DNA of 64,000 nucleotides. It comes from Cryptomeria japonica (Eukaryota; Streptophyta; Pinopsida; Cupressales; Cupressaceae). Position 1 is the stretch's first letter, and the number at the start of each line of letters is the position of its first letter. Below are positions 45,694 to 58,200 of this stretch, in pieces. Below the pieces are notes generated by a model. That model saw only the letters and a list, made by a program, of their open reading frames with translations, did no database searches and was not told where the DNA came from. The stretch spans positions 608,962,709 to 609,026,708 of the forward strand of contig NC_081413.1 in assembly GCF_030272615.1 (NCBI RefSeq), given 5' to 3'. The translations under genes were made by a program, and so were the position numbers.

Positions 45694-46157
45694 AGTCTTT
45701 GAGCTTATGTATGTGAATTGAAGGTTTTGAAAAATAATAAAGAAGGATTACTCAAGTTTTGAGTCTTTGAGCTACATGTTTGAATTTGAATATTTTTATT
45801 TCTTCTATGCAAAGTGTTTCTAAAGGAGCTTCGTCCAATCTGATTTGAAGTCTTTGAGCTGCAAGTAAAGAAGATTAATTAAAATAGGAAACTCTCTTGA
45901 AGGAGCAACAAGTCTTTGAGCTTGCGTCTATTCTTGAAGAAAAATTACTGTTTGATAAGAAATAGCAGCAAGTCTTTGAGCTTGCACTAGTTCTTATCTT
46001 TGTGTTGAAAGAATAGATTATTCCAGTCTTTGAGCTATTATCTTTTATTCGTTGTAAAATTTAGTATAGCAAAGGGTAGATAGGACTTCCAATAGTCAAA
46101 TCTTTGAGCTTGATATTGTTGTCCCGTCCCGAAAGAAGTGACGGGAGTCTTTGAGTT
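45694..46157 (+). repeat. Eight copies of the 12-mer AGTCTTTGAGCT spaced 47-87 bases apart
   Basis: Exact copies start at 45694, 45762, 45849, 45911, 45971 and 46025; one-mismatch copies start at 46099 (AATCTTTGAGCT) and 46146 (AGTCTTTGAGTT). The sequence between copies is not conserved and the spacing is not a multiple of three, so this is neither a simple tandem repeat nor protein coding. All copies are in one orientation, downstream of a TATA box. Confidence 0.9.
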
Positions 46158-48010
46158 TTCAAGAAACTTCATTTCCTTTCTCTCATTTCATTTGAAAGTG
46201 GTTACTGTTGTTCATATTCAATCGCTATTCTTTTCTGTGAAGAGAAAATGATATTATTTTTCTTAAAAAAAGAAGAAAAATTGTTGTCCCATCCTATTTT
46301 ATTTTCCAAGTTGTAGTTAGATAGGGGGAGCCTTCCCTTAATTAGGAGAGTTTTTACTTGTGTACTGTGGTTGAAACTACAATTTTGTATATTTCCCCAA
46401 GTGTACAAAATTTTCAACCAACAAAACTAATTCTTAAATATGAGTAGTAAATTAATAAATCATATTTATCTTCCTCCCACATAAAAATAATTAATAAATT
46501 TTATTTAATAATTCATCTTTATCTGCTTTTTGTGAAGAGATAATTAATAAATCTTGTTTATTAATTATCTCTATTTATCCTCTCCTATGAAGATATTTCC
46601 AGTTTTTCTTAATTTTTTTCTTCTTCTATTTTATTTTCTTATATGGAGATATTTAATAACTTTTAATTATTAATTTTTTTCATAAAATTCTCCTAATTTT
46701 TAAATTTGGAAACCAATATTTTTCCTTGATTTTCAAAAATCAACTTTTTTGACAATATCTATTTAGTTTTAATTTTTAAATTAAAAAATGAAATATGTAT
46801 CTTCAAAAATCTGTTTTTTTTTTTGTGAGGAGATAATTATAAATCTTTTTTATTAATTATCTTATAAGAGGATATTTTATTTATTTGTAATTCTTTTATT
46901 CATCTTCTCGAATGAAGATATTTAATAATTTTTAATTATTAATTTCAACTTGCTAATTTGGTATTTATGAGAAGATAATAAAAAATTTAATTACTTATTC
47001 TCATAATATCTTTTCATTTGCTTTCTTCTATCTTCATCCTTCCTCGAATGGCCCGTCTATTGTGCACTCAATCAAGTTCGTCCATATAGCCAAAAATCTT
47101 TTCAATCTTAAGTCATCCAATCAATCATCTTTTTCTATAAATTAAGTTCTCATTGCTCATTTTCAAAGACCATGCTTTGTAGGTGAAATCCACAAACAAC
47201 AATTTGAAGGAGAAAGAACAATGTAGAATCATGGAAAAGACATTCATTTGTGATGGTTTGCATTTATTTAAATTGTCTTGTCTTCATAGCTCTATTGATT
47301 GAATTAGGAGTTCTTACCATAGCTTGTTAGATTTGTGGTTGCCTAATTGTGTGCTTTTGTTGCCTTTTCCAAAATTCCTACTTGCATTTTCTAACTTTTT
47401 TTCCATTATAATTTAACAAATATTCATAGCAGAAATCAAATATTAATCAAACTCACTACAAGATAATAAGAACTTTGTCTAATTTGTTAAAAAAAAAGTT
47501 TTAAAAAACCCCATAATTCAACTTAGTATACCAATAAAAATATTAATCAAACTAACTACATGCAGTTCTTTAAATTATGTAAAATAATAAAAACTTCGTC
47601 TTAACTTGTATAAAATTGTTGCCCCATAATTCAACTTATGTATACCAATAATTATCTACTTAAGTCTCACACCCAAATTTTTATGCAAGCCACAAAAAGA
47701 CAGTCAAGAATACAGTTCCAATTTATTAGATTGATCATATGATTAAAGAAAGTAAATGTAGTAAATAACACATTTTAAAACAGCATCAAAACCAGTTCGT
47801 TTATTAACCTTTAGGCCTTATTATGGCAAGACAGTCACACATCAAATCTTTTATGAAATGACATCATTAATTACCTGGCCCTGTTTTAACTCCAAATTCT
47901 TCCAGTTATTTCTTTTACAAAACCAAAACCACTAAGCATTTCTTTCTAAAATCCAAAACAAAAACCTAAATGACGATTGATATTATACCATCACTTCGGT
48001 ACTTACATCT
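46158..48010. other. AT-rich region without a gene
   Basis: Contains a cluster of TTAATTA-rich sequence (46440-47000) similar in style to the LTRs at 18.3-19.6 kb and 62.5-64 kb, and a hairpin listed separately. From 47180 to 48000 nothing is recognised. Confidence 0.5.
46536..46572. repeat. Perfect 16-bp inverted repeat with 5-base loop
   Basis: AGAGATAATTAATAAA at 46536-46551, loop TCTTG, then TTTATTAATTATCTCT at 46557-46572. A weaker relative of it lies near 46827-46864. Confidence 0.9.
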
Positions 48011-48425
48011 AGTCCACTACCAAAAGCATCTTCACAAATGATTAAATTTTCAACTAAGTTCTCAAGATCACAATCAAGTCCCTAGACAAGATCAATAAAG
48101 GCAGAAGTATGTGAGTTCATTTCTAGAGAGAACACTAGTCCATCAAAAGTTTTAAGCAGCTTAATGTACCATTAAATTTTCAACTAGAAATTCTCAAAAT
48201 CACACTCAAGTCCCTAAACAAGATCAAGAAAATTAGAAGCGTGTGAATTAATTTTTAGAGAGAGTACTACTCCATCAAAGATTTTAAGCATCTTCATGAA
48301 CAATTAAATTTTCAGCTAAATTTTCCCAAAATCACACTCAAGCCCCTAGAAAAGATAAGTAAAATTAGAAACATGTGAGTTATTTGATAGAGAGAGCAGT
48401 AGTCCATTAAAGTTTAAGCAGCAAT
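48011..48425. repeat. Tandem repeat of about 130 bp, three and a fraction copies
   Basis: Units begin AGTCCACTAC at 48011, AGTCCATCAA at 48137, ACTCCATCAA at about 48269 and AGTCCATTAA at 48401, periods 126-132. Each contains ATTAAATTTTCA, CTCAAGTCCCTA and TAGAGAGAG words. It ends about 340 bases beyond the GT47 stop codon, so it may lie in or near the 3-prime UTR. Confidence 0.9.
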
Positions 48426-48766
48426 TCTCTAATTCACTTCAGTACATTGTGCCTCATATACCAGGTTCATGGGATAAACGTTTTGACATTTAGAGCCTCC
48501 ACAACGTTAACCCATGTAGAAGAATTATCTTGTAATGGAAAAAAATAATAATTTTTGCAGTCTTAAATATTCTATATCAATGTAATGAAATAGTTCCAAA
48601 ATAAGGCATTTTTGATCGATCAATTTGAGGCAATCAATCATATATTTTAGAAGGAAAACAGACCAGTGGTCAACGACCATACGAGGGCTATAACCAGATA
48701 AAGGGGACCAACAATACCAAAATTTAAGCCAAACCATGAAAATATAAATGAAAAGAGATGTCTACA

Positions 48767-49250
48767 TTAGGAAAACGAGGGAAACGGAATCCCTCTTCTA
48801 AGCCATAATTGGTAAACAGTCATAAGGAATGAATCATAATCTTGTGGAGATGCATTCCAATTAAAGTGTCTTCTCACTAGATGTAGATTTGCAAGAAAGC
48901 TTGCATACATTTCCTCAGAAATAGAAAGCAAAATTGCCTTGAGGTGTTGAACATCATTGTGGCTTATAACAATTGAGAATTTACTCCAATCCAAAACATT
49001 TGCAAAGGGAAGATCATAATGATCAGAAATGATAACCGGAACACAACCAAAATGAATAGCATCTGAGATCCGAGCTGTATTCACTTCATAGCCTTTTACA
49101 TGTAGACAATACTTGCTTTTTGTCAAGCCTTCACGTGAATCATGAAATTTACCAGAGATAATCATTGAAGTATCATTCTCCCACAACTCAATTAGTCGCT
49201 GACGAATTCTGGAATTCTGTACTCGCCCAGCGAAAAATGCCAATGTGGTC
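48767..49250 (-). CDS. GT47 gene exon 2
   Basis: 484 bases from the acceptor (AG at 49252/49251, preceded on the minus strand by CTTTTCTTTTT) to the TAA at 48769-48767. It carries the conserved nucleotide-sugar half of the domain, including YEVNTARISDAIHFGCVPVI. The joining Arg codon is completed by its first base. Confidence 0.9.
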
Positions 49251-52200
49251 CTACAAATTTCGGCAGATACTTTTAGCACTCAAAAAGAAAAGTTTGCAAA
49301 TAATCAACAAAAGAGATGCAAAACAGATATAAATAGCAGTATTCCACATGGAAGCATCTCTGGGGTTAAGGTGATGTCCCAAGCATCCCAGGACTAAGAA
49401 ACATGGAGGGGATATCCCCCTTTTTTAGAACTTGACAGCCAGGTTCATTTTGGTGCACAAAAATAGAAAACAGTAACTTTAGGGAAAACAATGCTGAAAA
49501 CCCTAAAAAGACGAGGGAGAATTGTGATTGTAAATTCAGCATATTCCATTTACTTCTTAAAAACTTTGCTGATTTTAGTTTGTTTTAAGTTATTTAAATA
49601 GCTTCTAACCACCTGCCATCCCAATATTCAGCAATATCACAACACAAAAATAAAGGTTCTACTCAAATACAAATAAAGAGTTGCATCTGATATGAGAGAA
49701 GCTTGTAAGCATTAATTGTAGGCCATATGTATTTTTATCAAGTGGAAGATAACAGTAAAAATAAAAGGCACTAGAGAAGCAGCATATGGGGGATATGTTT
49801 CTGATATTATTTCCAGACCATTAAAACTCGTCAAAGGAGAGGAACAATAAGAGATACAAATGGAAATGTTTGAAGCATAAGACAGTTGTCATTCAGGTAT
49901 AGCAGGAAACAGACACGGATCTGCATTATTTGCCTCTTATATGATAAATCAAAGATGATCTATACAGTTGTGTTACTTTAACAAAACACAACTGCTGTAC
50001 TTACTTCAACCAACATGACCACTACTCTGTGGTAACTATTTTCATAACTTATCATGCTAAATCTTAGTCTTTTCACAAGCCAAAAGCTATCCCCCAAACA
50101 TCTCAAACTGGTTTGTGTCGTGTTTTATTGATTCTCTGTTTTACAGATCAACAGATATGACTTTCAACACTGCTCCTCAAAAGGCAAAGAACAGAGGCCC
50201 ATCAACAGAGAAATGATGATGAAACATCATTACGGCATAGAAGACCAGGTACTTGTATAGGGAATGATAAGACAAGTTTCCAATGCATTGTGAGGTGTGC
50301 ATTGTTATGACTTATGACAGATAGTCCATTTCCAAGATCTAGTTCTACATTCAGTTTACAGGTGGACATCACATAAGAACAACAGGCTTAAAATTTCAAG
50401 ATCAAAATCCCAAACAACAAAGAAAAATGGCACTTTCAGTTTCAAGTTCAGATTTACATGCATAACGGCACACCTAAATAAAGAACTAAGTTCACTTTGC
50501 AAGATTCACAATTCTCATCATAAGTGCAGATCTGTATGAGGCAGGCAGACTTATGCTTTCAAAGAATGGAAGGTGTTTGGTTTTTCAGAAGTCAGATTTG
50601 TGTTGTTATGTGCACAGTTGACAAGGCTGAACGCCGAGTTGAATTTGAAGATCAAAACTACATTCATAGGTGCATGCTAAATAAGGGAATAGCAAAGTGA
50701 AATCCAAAATCAGTTTTCAAGTATTTAAGTGCACCCCTAACTGAAGGAATATCTTGTTAAAGATCAACATTGATTTCACATGGTCAAGTACACACCTCTG
50801 TAAAGGATATTCTGTTTCAAATTGACAAACACACACCTGGGGAAGGGAAAAGTCACCAACAATTTTGCAGAAAAATTGTACTGTTAGGTGCACACCTCAA
50901 TGAAAGAAATTTTATATCCAAATCGAAGATGGACTTGCACAGAGAGTTGCACGCCAAGGGAAAAGAAGTCAGTAAATTTAAAAAGGGTTTGCATGTACTT
51001 GTGCATACCAGATTGAAGAAAAAACAATTCCAAACGTTAAGTCCAAAATTGCATTATGAGACAGATGCTTGACAGTAGCAGAATGATTTTCCCTTTTGAA
51101 AGGTGGTTTCATACATGTGTGTGTGCTCCTGAAAAAGAAGGCCAACTAAGTTTGTTAAAAGCTTCAAAACATATATTGAGGTGCGTGCCTATCAACAGCT
51201 GAAGGTTTTGAGAAAAACATTTGGAAATTCAATCATTTTAAAACAGGAGAATGACAGCAACCTTCATGACTAGCAGTCATCCACAATTGTAATCTTCATC
51301 AAAGACACCTGATATCAGCATACTTTTCACCAAACGCCTGATTATATCAAATTCAGCAGGTTTTTCAAGGTATGATAGGCTAGGCAATTGTATCGTCTGC
51401 TAGGGGATGCTTCTTTATAAGGAGGCAACTTATTTTGTCATATTATAATGTTATTTTTAAAAGAGATACAAGGTTGCTTAAAAGAGATACAAGGTTGCTA
51501 GAAGATACGGCAAGCGTGTCACAAAGTCTTGTTCACTAAAAAAGGGTATTGTGATTCTTCACATTATTCAAGATGTTTGGCAAACTAATTGCATTACCAG
51601 CAGGGTATGCAAAGACATAATTGAGTTAAACAAGGGAATTTAACAAATGAAATATTCGTAGATACACTTGAGTGCTTCGAAATTGGAATCATGCCAACCA
51701 TGTTCTAGGGTTTGACTAGTTCATATAGCGTTTTTTGCACTCTGCTTAAAAATAAATTTTTGTATTCAAATGTGCTTGTTTGGCTGGCAGACTATGTTTT
51801 CATAAGTTTTTCAAATGCTCTCAGGTTGCAGATGTTGACTTGGTGGTCAGCACCTCCTTTGGGGTTCGCGACATGGCTTAACCACCTCCCGTGGATCTGG
51901 GTAAGTCTGGTGTTTGTGACATTCGTTGACAGCTCGAGCTTTTGGCGCAACAGCAAACATACCAACAATTGGTATCAAAGCATTGGATCAAAGGTTCGAA
52001 TCCCGGGAGGTCTCCTTCATTCCATCGGTGCGGAACCCTCAGTCGGTGCTGTGGGGGAGATTGTTGACTTGGTGGTCAGCACTTCCTTCGGGGTTGCGAC
52101 ATGGCTTAACCACCTCCCATGGATCTTGGTAAGTCTGGTGTTTGTGACATTCATTGACAGCTCGAGCTTTTGGCGCAACGGCAAACATACCAACAACAGA

Positions 52201-55200
52201 TGTCTGGCTCTTCTGGGAAGCTTTGTCCTATGTTTAATTCTTTCAGACAATGTTGAATACTTTTTCAAGAGATATGCACTTGAGTGGGAAGGTGGTTACC
52301 TTTCTTTATCTGAGCATTGATTAGCTATGTGGCCAGAGCTGTCAAAAAATGAGGACAGGGAAGCAGCTCTATCTAAGTATAGTATTCCCAGCCCAAGAAA
52401 TATTCAGGCAATCATTCATCCGTTAAGGAGCTGATATATTAATTCTGATCAATGTTTTCAGCATGACTGGAGCCCTTGTCACGGTGGTCTCAGTTGAAGG
52501 GGGCTTCCCGACTGGTTTGGAATCTGGATCATGTGAAGTTTGTAGCAGACAAGTTCATTTCAGCGTATGTATCTCAAATTATATCACAAGAAGCATGTTT
52601 GTATTCATGTTCAGTGAAGAAAATATTTGGAACAAATTCATTGAGTGACAAAATTTGGGAAAAAGATTCATGATCAAGTTTAACTATCATAAATAACTAT
52701 TTTTATTTTTTAATAATTTACCAATATCTAATAAACATGTAAGCATTAATTTAAATTAAATATTAATCATTTTAAATTAATCATAAAATTTAATAAATAA
52801 ATAATTCATTATAAAATCTTTTCAATTATTTTTAACATAAAACTTAACAATTTATTATAAAATATTTGAAATATTATTATTATAAATATGAAATCTAACA
52901 TTTATTTAAAAACTTAAAATATTAATCAATACAAAGTAGAAAAATTATAAGCTCATGCACAGGGTTGTCCCTATGGAGAAGATTCAGATTCCACGAGTTA
53001 CATTTCAGCAGCCACAATGGACTATCAACTGCTGGATTGTCCAATATTGGCAGCACAAATAGTTCTGTTGTGTGGCTGGGGTCAATGTTTTGAATGGGGA
53101 AAGTGTATCAACATTAGTCTATTTATCTATAATAGCAAGGGCAGGTTTCAGCGTTCCCAGTTTACACGTTGGGCTCAAGCGGCAAAGTAAAAAACTATTC
53201 ATTGCAGCATATATTGAAATAGTCAATAACCTTGAATGCTCAAGAACCTCAGATAAATAAGTGTCTAACTTAAAACTATGTCTTGTTGGATGCCCATTTG
53301 GAATACTTGACATTATGGACTTATTGGTAAACACAACACTAAGGATTCTTGAGTGCAGCCTCATTAATGGTGGGACGCTCCTAGTGATTGTTAACATTTG
53401 AATTTGTTGCCTCAATCCTTTGCAAACTTTGAGTGAATCGCCCAATGAACAGCAGCAAATTCAGTAATAGTATGTAGGAATTTCACTATGAGTAGGATGA
53501 TTTCCCTCTGCAATTGAGAGAAACAGCTCCCTAGTATAATGTGGGATCAGGAGGAGGAGATTGTATTTTGTGTATTTTTTACCTAAAAGAGGAGAAAAAA
53601 AGATAAAAGGGAAGAGTGGGGAAAGGAGGGAGAATGGGAAAAAAGAAGAAGCCCTGCATCAACAAAAAAAATAGAGGACCGCATCAATAATTCAAAAAAA
53701 GTGTAAAGCAGATCAGAATAGTAGCTCCTCATCCCTCATTGTCAATGGACATAGATGTGTGGTCTACACAATGGAACAACTGACCACTCACAGAAATACA
53801 TTCACCAAATCTAGCAGCATGCAACTGATTCAAAGCTTCATCATTCAAACTGTAGCATCGAGATAAAAGAGAGAGAAAACTGAAACATGAGATGAAGCTT
53901 CAAATTATTCACTGAATATATTTAAATTCCATTCAACAAACTGAAAATAAGATTTTGTGAAACAGGAAATTACCACATACTCTAATGGGCAGCATTGAAT
54001 TCTATTCTGTCAAAAGTTGCATTTCGTTAACACTATTGAAAAAATAAAAAACAAAAAACAAAATTTTAAATTACACAAAAATAGAGAACAGTTACTGATA
54101 TTTGGATAAAACTTCCAATCCTAGAAGGCCCTGAAAAAACTTCCAACAGCTGAAATCTCCCCTAAATTCATCACAATTGTGCTTATCTACCACATGGCAT
54201 GGTGGAAAGTTTTGCATGACAATTTCAATCTGTTTTCCCAATCACATCCTCAGTTTCAAATTAAAATAATTGCATGTCTAGGTCCATAGTAAAATATATT
54301 TGTACATTTTTATAATTGATCAATTTAAAAGATTTAAATACATCTCACATGTGCAAAAACAAATACAACTTATAGTGGACCCTTTTAATGACATAAAATA
54401 CATAATGAACCTTTCCTAGCAGATAAATTTACTCCAAATAAAAAGCATAATAGCTCTTACTCCCTCGCCAAAGTACCACAGATCCGCCAATCTTTTGAGA
54501 AAGAATCTCCATATTCTAGTGTGCACTAAGGAATGAATGAATCACTGGACTTTTGTTTGGTGTTTGGAAGGGATCCCAACATTGGAGGAAGCTGTATGCC
54601 TTACTTCAAGAAGAAAGGCACAGCCATCTATCTGGAAGGCCAGAGAAGATGATAGACAATGATAAAAGTGGCACAGCACTCACACAAATGAATGACTCAG
54701 TAGTTTGTTAGGGGATATGGGACCCAACGATACTCACACACCCAAGGTGCAGTCACTCTTTCAAGCAACTGCTCCTTTAAGCTTTCATTACAGCAAAAAT
54801 GATTTTGACCAGCTTAATATGACAATAAGAACAACTGACCACTTGATGATACGTGAACAAGTAAAGCATTATTACTATTAGATTATTTGGAATTTGTTAA
54901 ATTATAAATTTCAAAATAAAAGTATAATTGTATAACCTTTTTAAATAAATAGAGGCTATTACAAGGTCACCTCCTATTTTAATATTGAGTTGAGGACAAG
55001 GAAGGAGAACTATAGATTAAATGGTTGCATGATATCCAACCAAAAGTGCAGGATTGTCTTCACATCAATTATCTTGGTCAATTGGATAGATTGGTGTAGA
55101 ATCATTGCATGATTTACTCACTCAATTATTTGAACTTGAAACATAATTAGGTCTCTTCCCTTTAAAATAATCACTTAGCAATGCAAACTTCTAATCTCTC

Positions 55201-58200
55201 ATACTATTGGTGTAACGCTTGCGCAGTCCAATCCTGATCATGGATGTAACGTTCTTTGGATGCCCTTTCTGTTTCTGATGTGTAACGCTTCTGATTGTTC
55301 TGTTTGTAACGTCCTCTCATATTTCTCTTCAACTATTGTTAGACATTGAGGGGTGTGGATCATTTGGCTGTAGGATGAATATATATCTTTGATATCCTGT
55401 AACAGAGTGCTGTATTGTGTTCTGATTTAACAAGAAAAACAGAGCTATCCCCTGCTCTATGTGGATGTAGCCATTTGGTGAACCATGTTAAAAAACTTGG
55501 ATTTTGTCTTTTACTTCCTTTCTGAGTTTGCTTGTATTTGATTTATTTTTATCTGCTCTTGTCTGTATCGTTTTTCTTCCACTCAACAATTGGTATCAGA
55601 GCCTGGTGTCAAAGTTCGATAGTGAAGCGGTCTTTAGGAAATCGGTGAAGAATTTCTAGAAGCATGGAAGAAACGGACAAATGAAAGATAGAGAAGTTCG
55701 CAGGGCAGAACTTCGGATTGTGGAAGGTTCAGATGGAATCGCTGCTGATCAAGTAGGATCTGTCACTCGCATTGCTTGGAAAAACCAAGGGAAAAGGTTC
55801 AATGTCGGACGAAGATTGGGATAAAATGGATATGAAAGCAAGGGCAACTATTTTTCTGTCACTGTGCAACGTACTATTCAAAGTTTCAGCAGAGAAGATT
55901 GATACAAAAGTGAATCCGTCGGATGCTTTGACAAAGATTTTCCAAGGGAGAAGTTCAAGTTCTGTAGGACTTCTCTTGGCATTGTCAAGTTGTGACAATA
56001 AGCCTTGAGTGGGGGATATCTCTGAGAATCTCTCTTGCAGCCAGGATTGGCCTTCAAGTGGGAGATTGTTGGTGTAACACTTGTGCAGTCCAATCCTGAT
56101 CATGGATGTAACGTTCTTTTGATTCCCTTTCTGTTTCTGATGTCTAACGCTTCTGATTGTTCTGTTTGTAACGTGCTCTCATATTTCTCTTCGACTATTG
56201 TTAGACATTGAGGGGTGTGGATCGTTTGGCTGCAGGATGAATATATATCTTTGATATCCTGTAACAGTGTGGTATTGTGTTCTGATTTAATAAGAAAAAC
56301 AGAGCTATCCTGGATGTAGCCATTTGGTGAACCACGTTAAAAAACTTGGCTTTTGTCTTTTGCTTCCTTTCTGAGTTTGCTTGTATTTGATTTATTTTTA
56401 TGTGCTCTTGTCTGTATCGTTTTTCTTCCGCTCAACACATACAAGTCGGATAACAACCTGCATGGACTGTCAAACTCAAGCCTTCGGCACAGATCTCAAG
56501 GAAAAGTCAAGGTGATGCCAAAGGGATGCATAAACTCACATTCAGGCATGTCCCTAAAGTTTGGTCACTGTTTAAAGTGCTCCTAGGCTATTTCATGGGG
56601 CACTAAACACCCTAGATGGTAAAATGTGGGGGTCTTTACAAGCTAAAAATGGGTACCTCTATTGTTTATACTTTATCCAAATGGCATAAATGAGGGAAAG
56701 AAGAAACGCAATTGTTCATATTAAGCTGACGAATGCTTTTGGCTTCTTGACACATTTCGCATAAAATTGAGGATTTTTGACTAAGTGACCCAGTGATCAT
56801 CGAACTTGCAAGCAACAATAGAGGACTTTGAATTCATCATTGAGCCATATAGAGGTCAACTAATAGCCACCTCATGGCATCCTCACTACAGTCAAATGTG
56901 GCTAAATCCATATTCACCCATTATTGCCTCAAGGGCACACAACTAGCTACTTCTGATCATGATCATCCTATTTTGACTCAGTTCCAAATTTGTTATAATT
57001 TTGTTTTCTTATAAATTTATAATGCATCTTTTATTACTTCAGAGAACAAAAGAGTCATATCAATCTAATAGCAAGATTACAAGGAAAACTCTCTCCCTAA
57101 AAAATCTAGCCAAACTATCTAAGCCTTTTATAATTTATACCCAAAAGACATTGACTTGACATCTTTACTAAACACTTCTAAAACCAATTCTACTTCAAAA
57201 GCCCAAATCTCCTAAGCTGAAATCCTGAAGAGGAAAAGTCCTCATAAATCGTAGACTTCCACCTTGGCCACCTGAAGTTTGAATAGCATTCAACCAAACT
57301 GTATGCCATAAATATTTTCAGCTTTCCCTTATCATTTGAGTGTTACCAAGGAAAGATCCTCTCCAACAAAGGGAAGCGTCGGGCATAGAGGAACTTCATC
57401 TTGAAGCCATGCAGGTCTTGACTGTAGAGCATCTCCAAATGCCATGAACAACAATTACTTCTCTACCAAAATATCTACATAGAAAACCAGAACCACAAGT
57501 TTTGAAGCTTTGTCTTGACTGCACAACTGTAGTGGAGAATCAACCAACCAAACCTTGTACTTGAAAAAGGCTCATGATTTCCAAATAGACGGGCGCCTTA
57601 CTAACTCAGAGATATTGGAGCTTGATGAACAGGGCAAATACAGAAGGAGTACAGCCTCCATTTTGTAGGAGACATACTTTTCCATACAAACATCATTGGA
57701 GCAAGTTCCTGTTATCGGAATGATCAATTTTCCAGATCCTCACCAATTTTCACTCATAAGCAACAAGAGTGGCTCTCCAAATCATTCCAGAAAGCTCAAG
57801 CATGAAGATATGCACTGTAACAAACTGCCAACTCATAATAGGTAAAGAATATTGAAGCATTATCAAAAATCAAATAAATTACTCTTGAGATCATTTTTCT
57901 GTAAATATGTTAATAACTCTTCAGAATGCTCAGAACTTCAACATTGAACAAGTGAGAGAAAGTGTGAGGATATGGACTGTCATGGTCATAAGTGAGACAC
58001 TAATGAAGAACTAGAAAAATTTCCACAACTATTACCACCCAACGAACTGGTAGAGACTGTGAGGAGCCTGTTCCATACAAACATCATTGGAGCAAGTTCC
58101 TGTTACCGGAATGATCAATTTTCCAGATCCTCACCAATTTTCACTCATAAGCAACAAGAGTGACTCTCCAAATCATTCCAGAAAGCTCAAGCATGAAGCT

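Larger units (their letters stand above)
51833..52195 (+). mobile_element. Complete TRIM element (363 bp)
   Basis: A terminal-repeat retrotransposon in miniature. The LTRs are 51833-51967 (135 bp) and 52062-52195 (134 bp), both starting TGTTGACTTGGTGG and ending ACCAACA; they differ at six positions and one indel. The primer site TGGTATCAAAGC (initiator tRNA-Met type, one mismatch) is at 51970-51981, and a purine tract TGTGGGGGAGA at 52050-52060. The inner part is only 94 bp and codes for nothing. Flanks GCAGA (51828-51832) and ACAGA (52196-52200) look like a 5-bp target duplication with one change. It must be moved by another element. Confidence 0.92.
55205..56437 (+). mobile_element. Internally deleted Ty1/copia element
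   Basis: The LTRs are 55205-55588 (384 bp) and 56067-56437 (371 bp). The left starts TATTGGTGTAAC and the right TGTTGGTGTAAC, and both end CTCAACA. The target duplication CATAC is perfect at 55200-55204 and 56438-56442. The primer site TGGTATCAGAGC for initiator tRNA-Met is at 55590-55601, and a purine tract AAGTGGGAGA lies before the right LTR. The inside is only about 480 bp and joins the start of gag to the end of pol. Protease, integrase and RT are gone. It must depend on other copia elements. Confidence 0.95.

Noticed and set aside
45694-46157. 12-mer array as a CRISPR array
   Set aside because: The repeats are too short, the spacing is irregular and the setting is a plant genome.
51968-52060. 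Possible tRNA gene because of GGTTCGAATCC
   Set aside because: No A box, acceptor stem or cloverleaf is found around it, and it lies inside the TRIM next to a primer site.
51833-52195. TRIM as a member of the Cassandra family
   Set aside because: The LTRs contain no readable 5S rRNA sequence.
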